A DNA stretch of 64,000 nt, taken from Chrysemys picta bellii (Eukaryota > Chordata > Testudines > Emydidae). A model generated the notes under the pieces. It ran no database searches. It was not told the origin of the DNA and saw only the letters and a list, made by a program, of their open reading frames with translations. A program made the translations under genes and the position numbers. Position 1 is the stretch's first letter; each line of letters begins with the position of its first letter. Location: the NCBI RefSeq assembly GCF_011386835.1, contig NC_088804.1, positions 34,769,549 to 34,833,548 on the forward strand, in the 5' to 3' direction. This document shows, one piece after another, positions 39,516-50,323 of the stretch.

Positions 39516-39902
39516 CTGGTGGAGGAGAAGGGAGAGGTGGTTAAAAAAGACACATTTTAGAGAACAATGGGTACACTCTTTCACGTTAAATTTTGCTGTT
39601 CACATTACACAGCACATGTGCTTTCGTTACAAGGTTGCACTTTTCCTCTTATATTGAGGGCCTGCCGGTTTGGTGTGAGAGATCACTCATGCAGTGCCAG
39701 GCAACAGATTTCGGCTTGCAGGCAGCCATGGTAAGCCACAGTCTTTTGGCTTTTTTAACCTTCATAACACGTGGGAATGGTTTCAAACAGTAGCACCCTC
39801 ATTTCCCATACCAAGCACTTGTTGGGTTGGCCATTTAAAATAGGTTTGCAATGTAAAAGGAGGGGCTGTGTTTTCCGGGTTAACATGCAGCACAAACCCA
39901 AC

Positions 39903-40989
39903 TATGGAGGCATGCAGGGTTGGAGTCCAGAGCTTTGTCCAAGCTACAGAATCCGAGTGTTGCACTGGAACTGGTGGGATAGCTCTGGGATAATTTGCAC
40001 CAGTGCAGGGCATCCCGCTGCAGGTGCACTTACCCTCAGCAGAAGGGCTGCGGTGTACTGCCATCTGGGTACCTATTCCACAGTTCCCAGGACAGCTACC
40101 TCAAGCACTGGAGTGCAGGAACTGATGGATGGTCTTTTGGGAGCCTAGGGAATGATGGGAATTGGAGTCAAACTCCCATACATCCCCGACAGCCATTTCC
40201 ACACCGTATTTCCCGTCTCCAGGAGAAGCTAGACAACCAGCACTCAGCCAGCCAAATTTGTGCTCAAAGGCCTGAAAATTCAGCACCAACGAGCCAGCTC
40301 AGACAAAGCACGTGAGGAGCCAGCGAAGAGCCATACCTCAGCTTTGAGCTGCAAACCAGAGTGATTTCGACCCCGCTTCACTTCCATGGCTAACAGGCTC
40401 CAAGCACTACCTGTCCTGGACCCCTACTGGGCAGAGTGCCAATTTTGGGTCAGGACCACAGCAGCTGAGGAGAACAGTTGTTCTTTGAGTGATGGTCCCT
40501 ATTGTATTTCACTGAGGGTTATGCGCCAGGTGCTGCTCTCAAGTCTTACCCCAATCTCCTTTGGTCCCTGAGCTCTGTGCCTGCCCAAGGGCTGGACGAG
40601 ATGGAGCTATACAAGCTGGGTGTCACCAGCACACCGAAAACACTTTAACCCGGAGCTCCCCCATAACCCTCCTGGCAGACCCTCATATACCTTCGACGGA
40701 AGGGATGACAGGAGAGATCCCTGCAGCATCCCACCCGAGAGCCGGTTCCGGTGCTCGCTCTCCAATGGAAAATAGAGACCTGCTATGCTTTTGGTCAGAT
40801 GTACAGAGCATGGGCACGGCATCTCCTGGCCAATCCCTCTGGAGTTCATGCTGCACTGAGTCTGTTGTCATCTCCGTGAGCCCCAGCAACACAAAACAGA
40901 GGGCAAAAGGTGTTTTCAGTGTCTCTGCCACTTTGTTACATTCTAGTTCACCAAGTGCCTGGGGTTTGCTTCTGGGTGAAAGGTCCTTT
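39903..40989. other. Unassigned sequence after the Harbinger element
   Basis: GC-moderate sequence. The part 39940-40190 ('cttaccctcagcagaaggg', 'ccacagttcccaggacagct') looks like another dispersed repeat, but I cannot place it. No gene is supportable. Confidence 0.4.
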
Positions 40990-41130
40990 AGAAACATAGC
41001 AGTTGTGTAAGCTCTCAGCAGGGTGGGGGGGTGCCTTTGCATGTACAGTCGCTAGCATCATGGGGCCTTGATCCTTGGCTGGTGACCTCGAGCTGCTACT
41101 GCAATACAAGTACTGAATTATAATAAAAGG
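40990..41130 (+). repeat. SINE tail fragment
   Basis: 'tgtacagtcgctagcatcatg', read in parts, followed by 'gggccttgatccttggctgg' and 'gctgctactgcaatacaag', the L2-type tail of the local SINE family. Confidence 0.6.
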
Positions 41131-43749
41131 GGAGCTGCGTGTGCAACTGATGGGAAAATGGAGCCCAGGGTATCATTTATCACCAATGGCATTGCCTAGA
41201 GCTGTGCATGATTCTGTCTTTGGGCCTGGGTTGCCACTCCCCAGGTTCCCAAGAGTTGGGAATTCTGTGGCAGCATCGCATTCAACCCCCAGGGGGAAGA
41301 GAATGCCTTGAGATACGCTACAGTAATTCTTCTGGGCAAGTAGGGAGTGACGTGAAATGGGAGGCCTGCCTGAGTTCTTGGCTGGGATTTGGGGCCCTGA
41401 GAATGGGGGTACAGAAGAAATAAAATACCCACCACCTCCTTCCTAAAATCCCCTTCAGAAATCAGGAAAAGATTTACCCTTAATTTCTTAGGGGTGCAGA
41501 AGCGACAGCTTGGCTCTCTGCTTGTGCCAGGTGAGGGCTGGTGACGAGGTCTGTGTCCCAGGTTGCTGAATAGCACATTAGCCAGGTCATTCTAGCAGCC
41601 ACCTACCCAGGCAGCGCCTTAAAAAGTTTTAAATAAGAGCATCAAGGACTCCATGTTCTCAGCTGCCTGGTGATCACTCCTGAGGCAGGAGCCCTCTCCC
41701 AAAGAGCCTTGGCGTGCAGCAGCCCTGGTCCAACCTTTGGCTCTGTTTCCTATGTTTTTACATTGAACATAGATGGGTTGTTTGAACCACAGCTAAATGT
41801 AATATATTAGAGTGCTCTCCACTCCCCAGCAGCATTGTATGCCCCAGCTTCCAGCATAAAAAGGCAAGGCATCTTCTGAATGCCTCATTCTGCTGCAATG
41901 CTCAGATCTAAGTCCTCTGTCTTTGTAGCATGGAAATCTTTTATGCTGAATTTGGCACTCGTAATGGGTGCAGCTCAGACAGCACCGATGTTTGGTCTGG
42001 TTGGAGGCTCATACAAATTATATGGATTTCTTGGGTTTGGAAAAAAGGTCTTGCGTTTGCAGGCTGTCTTTTGGTCCAGCTAAGGCTGACTGAAAAATAA
42101 GGATGAACAAAAGTGAACCCTAATTTTCCAAAGATTTAATTTGGGTTTTGGACTAAGGACCATCAGTGAAGGTAAGTGGGTTTTTATTCTGTCTTGAGAG
42201 ACAGTATCAGAACAAGAGATCAACTCTAGTGGTTTGCGGGGTATTTAGTTACTGCATATCCAATTAACGTGTCCTGTTCTCACTTCCAGGTGATCTTAAA
42301 AGTGATCAGTTAACCATCTTTATTTGTTTTTATTTGGGGTGTATGTGACTGTATGAAACACAGGCACACACTATATATAGATTTATGATTTACTTAATGT
42401 TTCCCAACACCACAGGTCAGAGAAACTACACTTTCTTAATTCCTGAGTATCCTTACTTTCCTTACATTTATAAACAGTTAAACCACAGTATTGCCATTAT
42501 TTTTATGTGAAAGACAACTTTGACCACTCTTAGCCTTTGTAAAGCCAACCAGATGTCCTTGTTGGAACCCATCATTCAACTGTTATTGCTCTGAAGTTTG
42601 AGTTTTTAATGATTTTTTGCCAACTAAATATAGTACATGCATAAAAATATTTGCTTTAGTGCCATCTATAACATCCATTTTTTCCATCCACTCTCCTTTC
42701 TATTGACTAGGGAATATCTTGGGTAAATATTTGAGAGGAACCACTTTGATTAATAACATGTCTCAGAATATACTTTGTCAATAGTATTGGCTATACAGGC
42801 ATTTTTCCTATCAGGATGGTACATAGTGCTTATTTTTAGAAATCATACATATGTTTTTAAAATACTAGATGGAAACTAATATTGTAATAGGCTCCAAATT
42901 CCAAATACATATACACACAAATCTTACAGTGCTCATTTAATCTTCAAGGAACATTACCTGTATAAAATTCATAATATAAAAATATATCCATATCCATGTT
43001 ACTAATAACACCTTCACGGATTAAAACAAAGAATTGTTAAACTTTCATTTACTGTCCATTATTTATGTTGCTGTTTATTTGGCACCTTTCACTCTGTTTG
43101 AACAGTGAAACTAAACTAGTCTGTTTCACTTTCCCTTGATATAGTAAACAGATTCTTGTTAATTTCACTTTCCATACACTAGCACAGTGTTAAACACTGC
43201 AGGAGGAAGTTGAAGACTAGGATTCACACAGGAGTTAAGAAAGTTAAATCCCAGGCTATATTGGCCTCTCTTTGCAACGCTCCCATTGCCATTTTCAGTA
43301 AAATCAGTAATACGTGAAAATGCTTCTCTGAGGTTTTGTAAACCCCTTTTTTCAACAAAAAACTAAACATGGGGCCTAAAATTTATTGCCAGTTTTCCTT
43401 CAGGTAAAGTGTTTTCAGCATGTTTGTTATGTGCTACAACTTGTTTTCTGGGTGTATTTAAAATGGGGAAATAATGAGTTAGGTATATGCTTGACAAATT
43501 TTATTAATGACGATAATGAGATTAGTGATTCTACTGATTTTCTTTGTCAAGGGCTTTGAGTTCTACTGAAGAAAAGTTCCATATAGGAGGTGAGGTATTA
43601 CTGTTATTTGGTCAGTAAAATACTACGTTGTGAACCTGAAGGGATAGTGCATTTATCAAAAGAGCCTTTTGAATTTCAAAGGGAGCATAATAATAAAACA
43701 AAAGACGTGAGTTTCACGTGATCATTGTTTTATTCACAAGAGGCAGCTG
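41131..43749. other. AT-rich intergenic stretch, nothing recognised
   Basis: Mostly single-copy-looking AT-rich DNA, especially 42280-43740. No exon, RNA gene or clear repeat is visible. Confidence 0.5.
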
Positions 43750-43976
43750 CACCGCTATTGTGCTTCAGTGTAGATACTTGCTAGAGTGATGAAAGAAGGC
43801 ATAGTTAATCCACTGTCCAAGGAGGCGATAGCTAGGTAGATGGAATTATTCATGGTGTCTACTCTACACCATGGGTCAGGTCAGCTTAACTACATCACTC
43901 AGGGGTGTGGATTTTTCACACCCCTGACCTACGTAGCTGGGGCGACTTTACTTTTGAGTGTATATCTGGCCTTATT
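43750..43976. mobile_element. Small DNA-transposon MITE with central hairpin
   Basis: Contains the perfect hairpin 'caggggtgtg' / 'cacacccctg' (43901-43927) around 'gattttt', flanked by 'aggtcagcttaactacatca' and inverted 'ctacgtagctggggcgac'. The outer ends 'cttcagtgtagatac' and 'agtgtatatctggcc' look inverted. A dispersed amniote MITE family as far as I recall. Decayed. Confidence 0.6.
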
Positions 43977-43989
43977 CATGTATGGGAGG

Positions 43990-44145
43990 GGAATAAGCTA
44001 TGCTGATGTAAGGCACCTTTATACCGGTACAACTATGTCCACACTGGGGGTTGTTTCAGTATAAGTTCATCAGTTAAAAAAAAAACTCATGCCCCAACCA
44101 GCATAGTTATACCACTACACAAACTGCGTATAGAGCAGGCCTAGA
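43990..44145. mobile_element. Second small DNA-transposon MITE, next to the first
   Basis: Halves 'gctatgctgatgtaaggcac', 'ttataccggtacaactatg', 'gttgtttcagtataag' and 'agcatagttataccactac', ending in 'agagcaggcctag'. The palindromic layout suggests a non-autonomous DNA element. Confidence 0.5.
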
Positions 44146-44349
44146 ACGTCAAGAAATTCAAAGCTAAGGTTCTCCCTTAACACTGCTCCCACATATTAAC
44201 CCAGTGGCCAATTCATTAACCCTGCAGCTGCTTCAAAGTGGACATAGTCAAAAATACGTTGGTTGGCTGGGCCTTAGCCTCCCAGTAAAATGGCTGACGT
44301 TTGTTCTATTGTCTCTGATGCAGTAGAGCCAGACTTCTGGCCCTTGCCA

Positions 44350-44420
44350 AGGGCTAACAATAATAGCAAAAGGAGGCTCAGGCAGGTTAAGGAACTTGCC
44401 TAAGGTCACCCTGCGTGAAA
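44350..44420 (-). repeat. SINE core fragment (minus)
   Basis: 'ggctcaggcaggttaaggaac' in parts and 'ttgcctaaggtcaccctg' are the inverse of the conserved SINE core 'cttgggcaagtcac'. Confidence 0.6.
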
Positions 44421-44514
44421 TTCAGCCCTGTAGCGAGGGTTGGCAAAAGGCCTATGTATCTTAAGTCCTCATTAAGCCTTTGAAATGGCACAGAAATGAT
44501 GCGTATTATTCTTA

Positions 44515-44700
44515 TTAAATGTTGTTTGTACTGCGTAGCACCTACGGACCCGTCATGGACCAGGACCCCTCTGCCCACTGTATAAACACAGGAAACAAAA
44601 AAGTCCTGGCCTCCCAGAGCTTATGGATCTTGTATGGGCCCTCTGCCTATGGGGGAATTTCATCCACAAGAAGTCATGGCAGTGCCTGTAATAGAATCCC
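44515..44700 (-). repeat. SINE tail (minus)
   Basis: 'ttgtactgcgtagcacctac', 'gtcatggaccaggacccct' and 'cctcccagagcttatgg' are the inverted L2-type SINE tail. Confidence 0.65.
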
Positions 44701-45924
44701 AGGGGCCCAGCCCCCAGGCTAAGCACTGCAGCTTACATCCTCTCTTCTCCAGTGTTTGGGTAGTGAAAAGGCAATGTTTACAAGTCCCAGTTTTCACTCA
44801 GGCCCAGCTGTAGAGCAGCAGAGCGTTGGCTGACAAATCGTTTTCAGCGTGCCCTTGGCATAAGAAACCCATTCATTTTTTCCCCTAGAAAATGAGCCAT
44901 TTCTAGCTGAACGCACGATTCCTTGCATCACCTTCCTGGAGAGCACAGCAGCAATAAAAGAACCTCGCGTCTTCTTTTTCAATCCGCAAGGCACGGCGGC
45001 GATGCCGAGGGTCTTTTGGCTAATCCAATTTAAACACAACAACAAACGGCCGCTTCCCTTCTCAGCCAGCTAAAAACAGGCCAGGCCTCATTTGAAGATG
45101 GATTTAGTCTTAAAAAATTATTAAAGTGCCATTAAAAACATGGCAGCTGGGTTCGCTGAAGTAAAGGAAAACGTACTGTGTGCTAGGGGGTCCCAAAGGC
45201 AATTACAAAGCAGACACCAAATGCTCTCGAACTGGCTCGCTCTGACTGATTGAGTTCGACAGTTCCAATCCCTGAGATACCGGGTTTAATCCTGACCCCA
45301 ACTCTGGCCCTTTTCCAGTGCTCTAGTGGTGCAAAGGGACTGCAAGGCGACTGGATTTCTCCTTCCATGTTGGGGGGTTCCCAGCAGATGGAGTCTAGTG
45401 TAGCCAGCTCTAACAGCATCCCCCTGCTGTGCCCAGCCTAGATGGCCTGCCAGGTGTGTTCCTGGAGATAGATGGGGCTGTAGCCAAAGTACACAGCACT
45501 GCAGCAATTCCTGACTGGTAAATAGCCCTTCAATTGGGCCTTAGCCAACCAGGAATAGTCAGACCCAGGCTCAGAGAGATACAAAGGCTCCCCACCCTGC
45601 AGCTGTACCCATCTGAGGGTTGGAGCCACGAGGATTATACTTATTCATACAGCCCCCTCCTAACAGAAGCAGTGTCAGCACCTTGATACGATGGTGATAG
45701 AGAGGCCCTTGTTCATTTCTTAGGAAGTAGAGGAAAACCAACCCCTCTGTAATGGGGTGGACCAGGTTGGCTGCTGAGATGAGGTTTTCCCATACTTGAG
45801 AAGCACATTCTGAATAGATACTCAGCTTGCCGAAAAGCAACAGGGCCCGATGCAGTGACAGGAAACGCAAGCATTGCACAGTGAAAGATTTTTATACTGA
45901 TCACCAGCTACCTCGGGCAACAGA
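44701..45924. other. Intergenic stretch, nothing recognised
   Basis: No supported exon or repeat. The short overlapping ORFs are not family-like. Confidence 0.5.
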
Positions 45925-46026
45925 CAAAATGTAGGGCTGGAAGGGGTCTCAAGAGATGCCCATTTCCCCCCCCCCCCCCCAAGGTGCAGCAGGATTAAAT
46001 ACCTGACAGGTGTTTAATCTAACAAC
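45925..46026 (-). mobile_element. Decayed CR1 3' end (minus)
   Basis: 'agggctggaaggggtctcaa' and 'tacctgacaggtgtttaatc' are landmarks of a CR1 subfamily 3' end in antisense. A poly-C tract (45966-45981) interrupts it. Confidence 0.55.
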
Positions 46027-49019
46027 TAAGACCACTTTGCCCTTGCCTGCATTTAACTGTGGCTCACATGAGCCTTCTTAAAGCAATTCAGCTCTCTGCA
46101 TGGATCCTCCTGTGGAAGGTGCACTAATACTCCAAAGGACTGTTGTTATATTCCCTGCCTGGGTTTCCGCTTCTCTTGGCATTGTGCAGGTCAACCTTTG
46201 GAACTACAGCTGCCCTTGGGGGATTCTGGCCTTGGTTCAGTCCTACTCAGTTCAGGTTTCTCTACCTCTTTCCAGATGTGGTGTCCTGCTCCAGTCCACA
46301 AGGGTATAATTAAGTACATTGCCCTCGCCCGCAAAATACTAGCTGCATTGGCTTATCAAGGTGCTCCAAGGCTGGCAGACAGGGATGATGCAGTGCAGTG
46401 CCTCTGAGTTGCAAATATTCAGCCTGCGTCATTTATGCAAATTCAATCATTCATAGTTATCAAATATTCAGATTAGGGCATTATATCAATTGCATAGATT
46501 CTCCCGTTTTTTCACGTTTTCTACCTTAAGAAGTATCTCTAGATTAATGGTAAACTCCCTGTAGATTAATCGAGCATTGACAGTTCCACCTTAAAATAAC
46601 ACTTGACAATGTGTGTTTTGCATTTCTCTGTGGCTAAATCTGCAAGCACTCACATGAAAAACACAGCTCTCTGCAGAGAAGTCGGATGTGCGACATGCTG
46701 CCCCGTTCACCTCTTTCATATTGGGCCTGCCTTATCCAGGAAGAGTCAAATAATTGTTCAGAAAAATAGTCTCCGACAATTTATCAGGATGTTGGCAGCA
46801 GGAAGTAATTTATACTCTTAGTACAGCAAGGTATTACAGTTTGTTAGTTTACAAGATAAAAAGGAGGAGGATGTCAATAGTAAGTCTATGGTATCCAATG
46901 TTACAGGTATTTGGTTCTGCTTTTGATCCCCGTTACACCTATAATCAGCTGTCCACAGAATGATGGGCATGGTTGAATGCTGGTTGATTCCTTCCCTGCC
47001 CTAGTTGTGACAATATGCCCATGCACACAATTTGTCTGACATCAGCTTGGTTTGTTTGTGACATGGAGTCTGCTTATTGGTACGGTAGCACAGCAGGGAC
47101 TGGCACCTCTCCCTCCATGATGTCGCATGGTCGGGCGGAATGAGAACATCCGAGACTTCACAGAAAGCGCTCTGCTCCTTGCAGGATTGGGCCGTTAGTC
47201 TGGGAAATGGCTTGGGAACAAATGATTTCTAGCCAAGAAGGAACAGCCTGGCCTGTGCACATGCAATGATCTTTAGAGAGAGAGAGTGTGTGTGTGGTTA
47301 CTGAGGAGGGGGGTATAGTGAGCAAAGTGTGATTTGTTAAGCAGATTTTCAGGGGGGAAGCTGCTTGAATAGGAAGCCACAGAGTTTATCAGTCCAGCAC
47401 ATATAGCACTCTTTGCCAGCAGAAGAACAAGCAACGACTGCTGGGTTGGCCCCAGGGGGCCGGGATGGAGAGTTAGCCCAGTAGGGAGCTCGCCTTCAAC
47501 ACTGCCACTCCCCTCACCCCCTCCTATCCCCCACCCCGACCCCAGGGAGTACTGCCTGTATTTCTCTACTCAGTGAAGTGTTTCCTCAGCTGAGCCAGCG
47601 CCCCAAACCCCCAAACTGTGTGTCGTGATACACTGGCTGATGAACAAGGGCGACACTGCAGCTTCATTATGCTGCCCCTTCCAAGTTCTCTCTATTTTTG
47701 AACACACAAAAAAAGAAAGAAAAAAAATAAATAAAAAGTCACACTTGAGGTTACCTCCGCGCTCTCAGCCACAAAGCCCATGACATCAGTGTTGCCATAG
47801 TGACCAAATCTTCACTTAGGTATCCTGAGTGCTGTTCGCTTACTGGCTACCAAGGAAACCACTGTAAGTGACAATGCAAGTATCACACTCGAGCACACAT
47901 CACGGCTTTGTTATTGACGTGGCCTCTGGCAGCACCGCTAGATCTGAAGGCCTTTCCCTCTAATTCCATCCTACAAGAGCTGATGCTTCCTGGGAGGTTC
48001 TCAGTGCCTGCGGGAGCTGGGGACAACAGGCATGTTTGCACAGTGAATGGAAGCGACTTAATGGAGCTACTGGATTCTTTGATCTCCCATGAGTTATTGG
48101 CCAGACGTTACTCTGAAGGTGACAATCAACGTGTGCATTAACGTGCGTGCACTGCCTCTACGGCTGTATGAAACTGGGCAGCTTGGTTACCCATCCTCAT
48201 TAGTGTTTGTTTCACTTCTTGTGAGTCACATCTCTGGAGTTTTGCTTTGTGTTCCTGTGAACCAGCAAACTCATAAGAAAACTCAAACAAAGGGGTGGAG
48301 TCTGACTGGTTACTGAACAAAGTTTCTTGATAGTCTCGAGCAAAACTGGGTCAAATTAAGTCCAGGTGGTTCATGGAATCTGGCCATGTATGTTACAGTT
48401 CAGGTCCCCGTTTATCGCAGAGCATAAATGCCTCTTAAGACAATAGAATGGAGACCATGGTAAGGGATCTCGTTGCATGTACGATCTCGTTGCATGCACC
48501 TTCCTTAAAGCCTTGTCCATGTATGAAGAGAAACATGTTCTCACAGAAAGGGGACAGGCCTCACCCATTCTCCATCATCTGTTCTTCTCATGCACACCCA
48601 CAGAAACCCTTCTGTGTAGACTTCATGGAGTTCCCGCTTCTTTGAGATGGAAGTGGAGGGCTGGCAGGCAGGATCGGGAGAGGTAGAGAAACCAGTTAGG
48701 CTCTTCTACCACAACTTTTGGTGGAACACAATACCAGTTAACTCAGCCTGGAAATGTCTTGAGTCAAGATGTTTCAGCCTTGATTAAGGGGAATTCCAGT
48801 ACCAGCCACGTTAGGGGGCAGCCTTTGGAAGCAAGGTGCAATCAGTAGAAGGTGACTCCAATCAGTTGCCCCTTTTTTCCTGCAATTCCCACCTAGATCT
48901 TCGGGGCTGTGTGGGACAGAGAGGTGAAACTCCCAGCTTCTTCGATGGGGGGGAGCAACCTCCACCAGCACCCACAGGAGAAGAATTCAGAGGAAACTCA
49001 ATGAATTGAGTTAATATTT
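46027..49019. other. Intergenic stretch with a short microsatellite
   Basis: Contains a small (GA)n(TG)n tract at 47276-47297 and an A-rich run at 47706-47735. Otherwise I see no gene or repeat I can support. Confidence 0.5.
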
Positions 49020-49687
49020 TGTGACAGACCCAAACCAATGGGGTACAGGAGTCTGGTAGAGGGCAAATATACTGGTCACTGGATGAGTAGTTTTCTGTTC
49101 CCTGAGTGACCAGAGCAGGGACTGCACTAGAGTAATCAGGAACCTGATAGAACCAGTTAAGGCAGGCAGGCTAATTAGGATACCTGGAGCCAATTAAGAA
49201 GAAGCTGCTAGAATCAATTAAGGCAGGCTAATCAGGGCACCTGGGTTTTAAAAAGGAGCTCACTTCAGTTTGTGGTGTAAGTGTGAGGAGCTGGGAGCAA
49301 GTGGTGTAAGGAGCTGAGAGTGAGAGGGTGTGCTGCTGGAGGACTGAGGAGCACAAGGATTATCAGACACCAGGAGGAAGGTCCTGTGGTGAGAATAAGC
49401 AAGGTGTTTGGAGGAGGCCATGGGGAAGTAGCCCAGGGAGTTGTAGCTGTCATGCAGCTGTTACAGGAGGCACTATAGACAGCTGCAGTCCACAGGGCCC
49501 TGGGCTGGAACCCGGAGTAGAGGGTGGGCCCGGGTTCCCCCCAAACCTCCCAACTGACCTGGACTGTGGGTTCTTCCAGAGGGGAAGGTCTCTGGGCTGT
49601 TCCCCAACCCACATGGTGAATCTCTGAGGCAAGAAAATCCGTCAATAAGCGCAGGACCCAAAAAGATAGAGGAGGAACTTTGTCACA
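49020..49687 (+). mobile_element. Solo-LTR-like element, 668 bp
   Basis: Starts TGTGACAGACCC and ends ACTTTGTCACA, so the ends are short inverted repeats of LTR type (TG...CA). A TATA-like 'ttttaaaaagg' lies near 49247. The body has a marked purine-rich middle ('gaggaggccatgggg') and 'ctgggctggaacccgg'. I recall this as a widespread turtle repeat. There is no internal coding region and no second copy in the window. I cannot identify a target duplication, and the retroelement class is not settled. Confidence 0.65.
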
Positions 49688-50093
49688 GTGTCCTTTCCCC
49701 GAAACGACTTGTTTCTGCCAGAAACAAGAGAATGATCTGAATTCTGTAGAGCTCAGTACATAATTGTTTCTTCCCTGTGGCAATGATCTCTTTCATGTCT
49801 TGTCTGTTTTTCAAGATCTTTGCAACTTTCCTCTGACACACGGTGGCTGGCATGTCTGGAACATGGAGAACTAACGTTCCCTGCATATCTAAACAGGGGG
49901 AGTTCCACTGATTGCATCGATATCTGCTGGATAGTTCCCTTCACTAGGAGAAGGAGAACAGTTGATAACAGAGCTAGCTGAAAAACTGGAACTTTTTTGG
50001 TGAAAAAATTAATGAGAAGATTGTACCTTTTTTTCATCAACAATTCCAATTTTTTTTCAACCAGCTGCAGTCAATGACTGACTGACTGACTGT
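49688..50093. other. Short intergenic stretch
   Basis: No gene seen. Ends with a small TGAC tandem (50073-50092) directly at the MITE start. Confidence 0.5.
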
Positions 50094-50323
50094 GGGCTTG
50101 TCTACATGATCAGTTAGTACGTAGCGAGCTGCGGTGGTGAATCTACTAGCCATGTGGACTCTCCACCATATACGAAGAGTTCCATCATGCGCTTTGACAG
50201 CCTCCTGTTTTACAGAGCACTACAGAACTTTGATTGCACTGGAGCAAGGTTCCCACAGCCGCTTAGTGCGCGACAGGCCTCACCCTGGCTTACTGTGGAC
50301 TAAACCTCAGTGTGGACAAGCCC
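50094..50323. mobile_element. DNA-transposon MITE with GGGCTTGTC termini
   Basis: Ends GGGCTTGTCTACATGATC and the inverted CTCAGTGTGGACAAGCCC form imperfect terminal repeats of about 18 bp. The 230 bp body is non-coding. The ends resemble those of the MITEs at 9587 and 34651, but the interior differs. Confidence 0.65.

Larger units (their letters stand above)
35120..39902 (+). mobile_element. PIF/Harbinger DNA transposon, 3'-truncated, with nested CR1
   Basis: Starts at 35123 with the terminal repeat GGGTATGTCTACACTACG after TAA (35120-35122), a target typical of the superfamily. In order it holds a subterminal repeat cluster (35519-35910), a decayed HARBI1-like transposase on + (36187-38747, split by a CR1 at 37414-38682), and a convergent minus-strand exon of a second protein (39013-39515) with intron-like sequence up to about 39902. 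I find no matching right terminal repeat, and the DNA-binding exon of the second gene is missing. The right boundary is an estimate. Confidence 0.8.
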
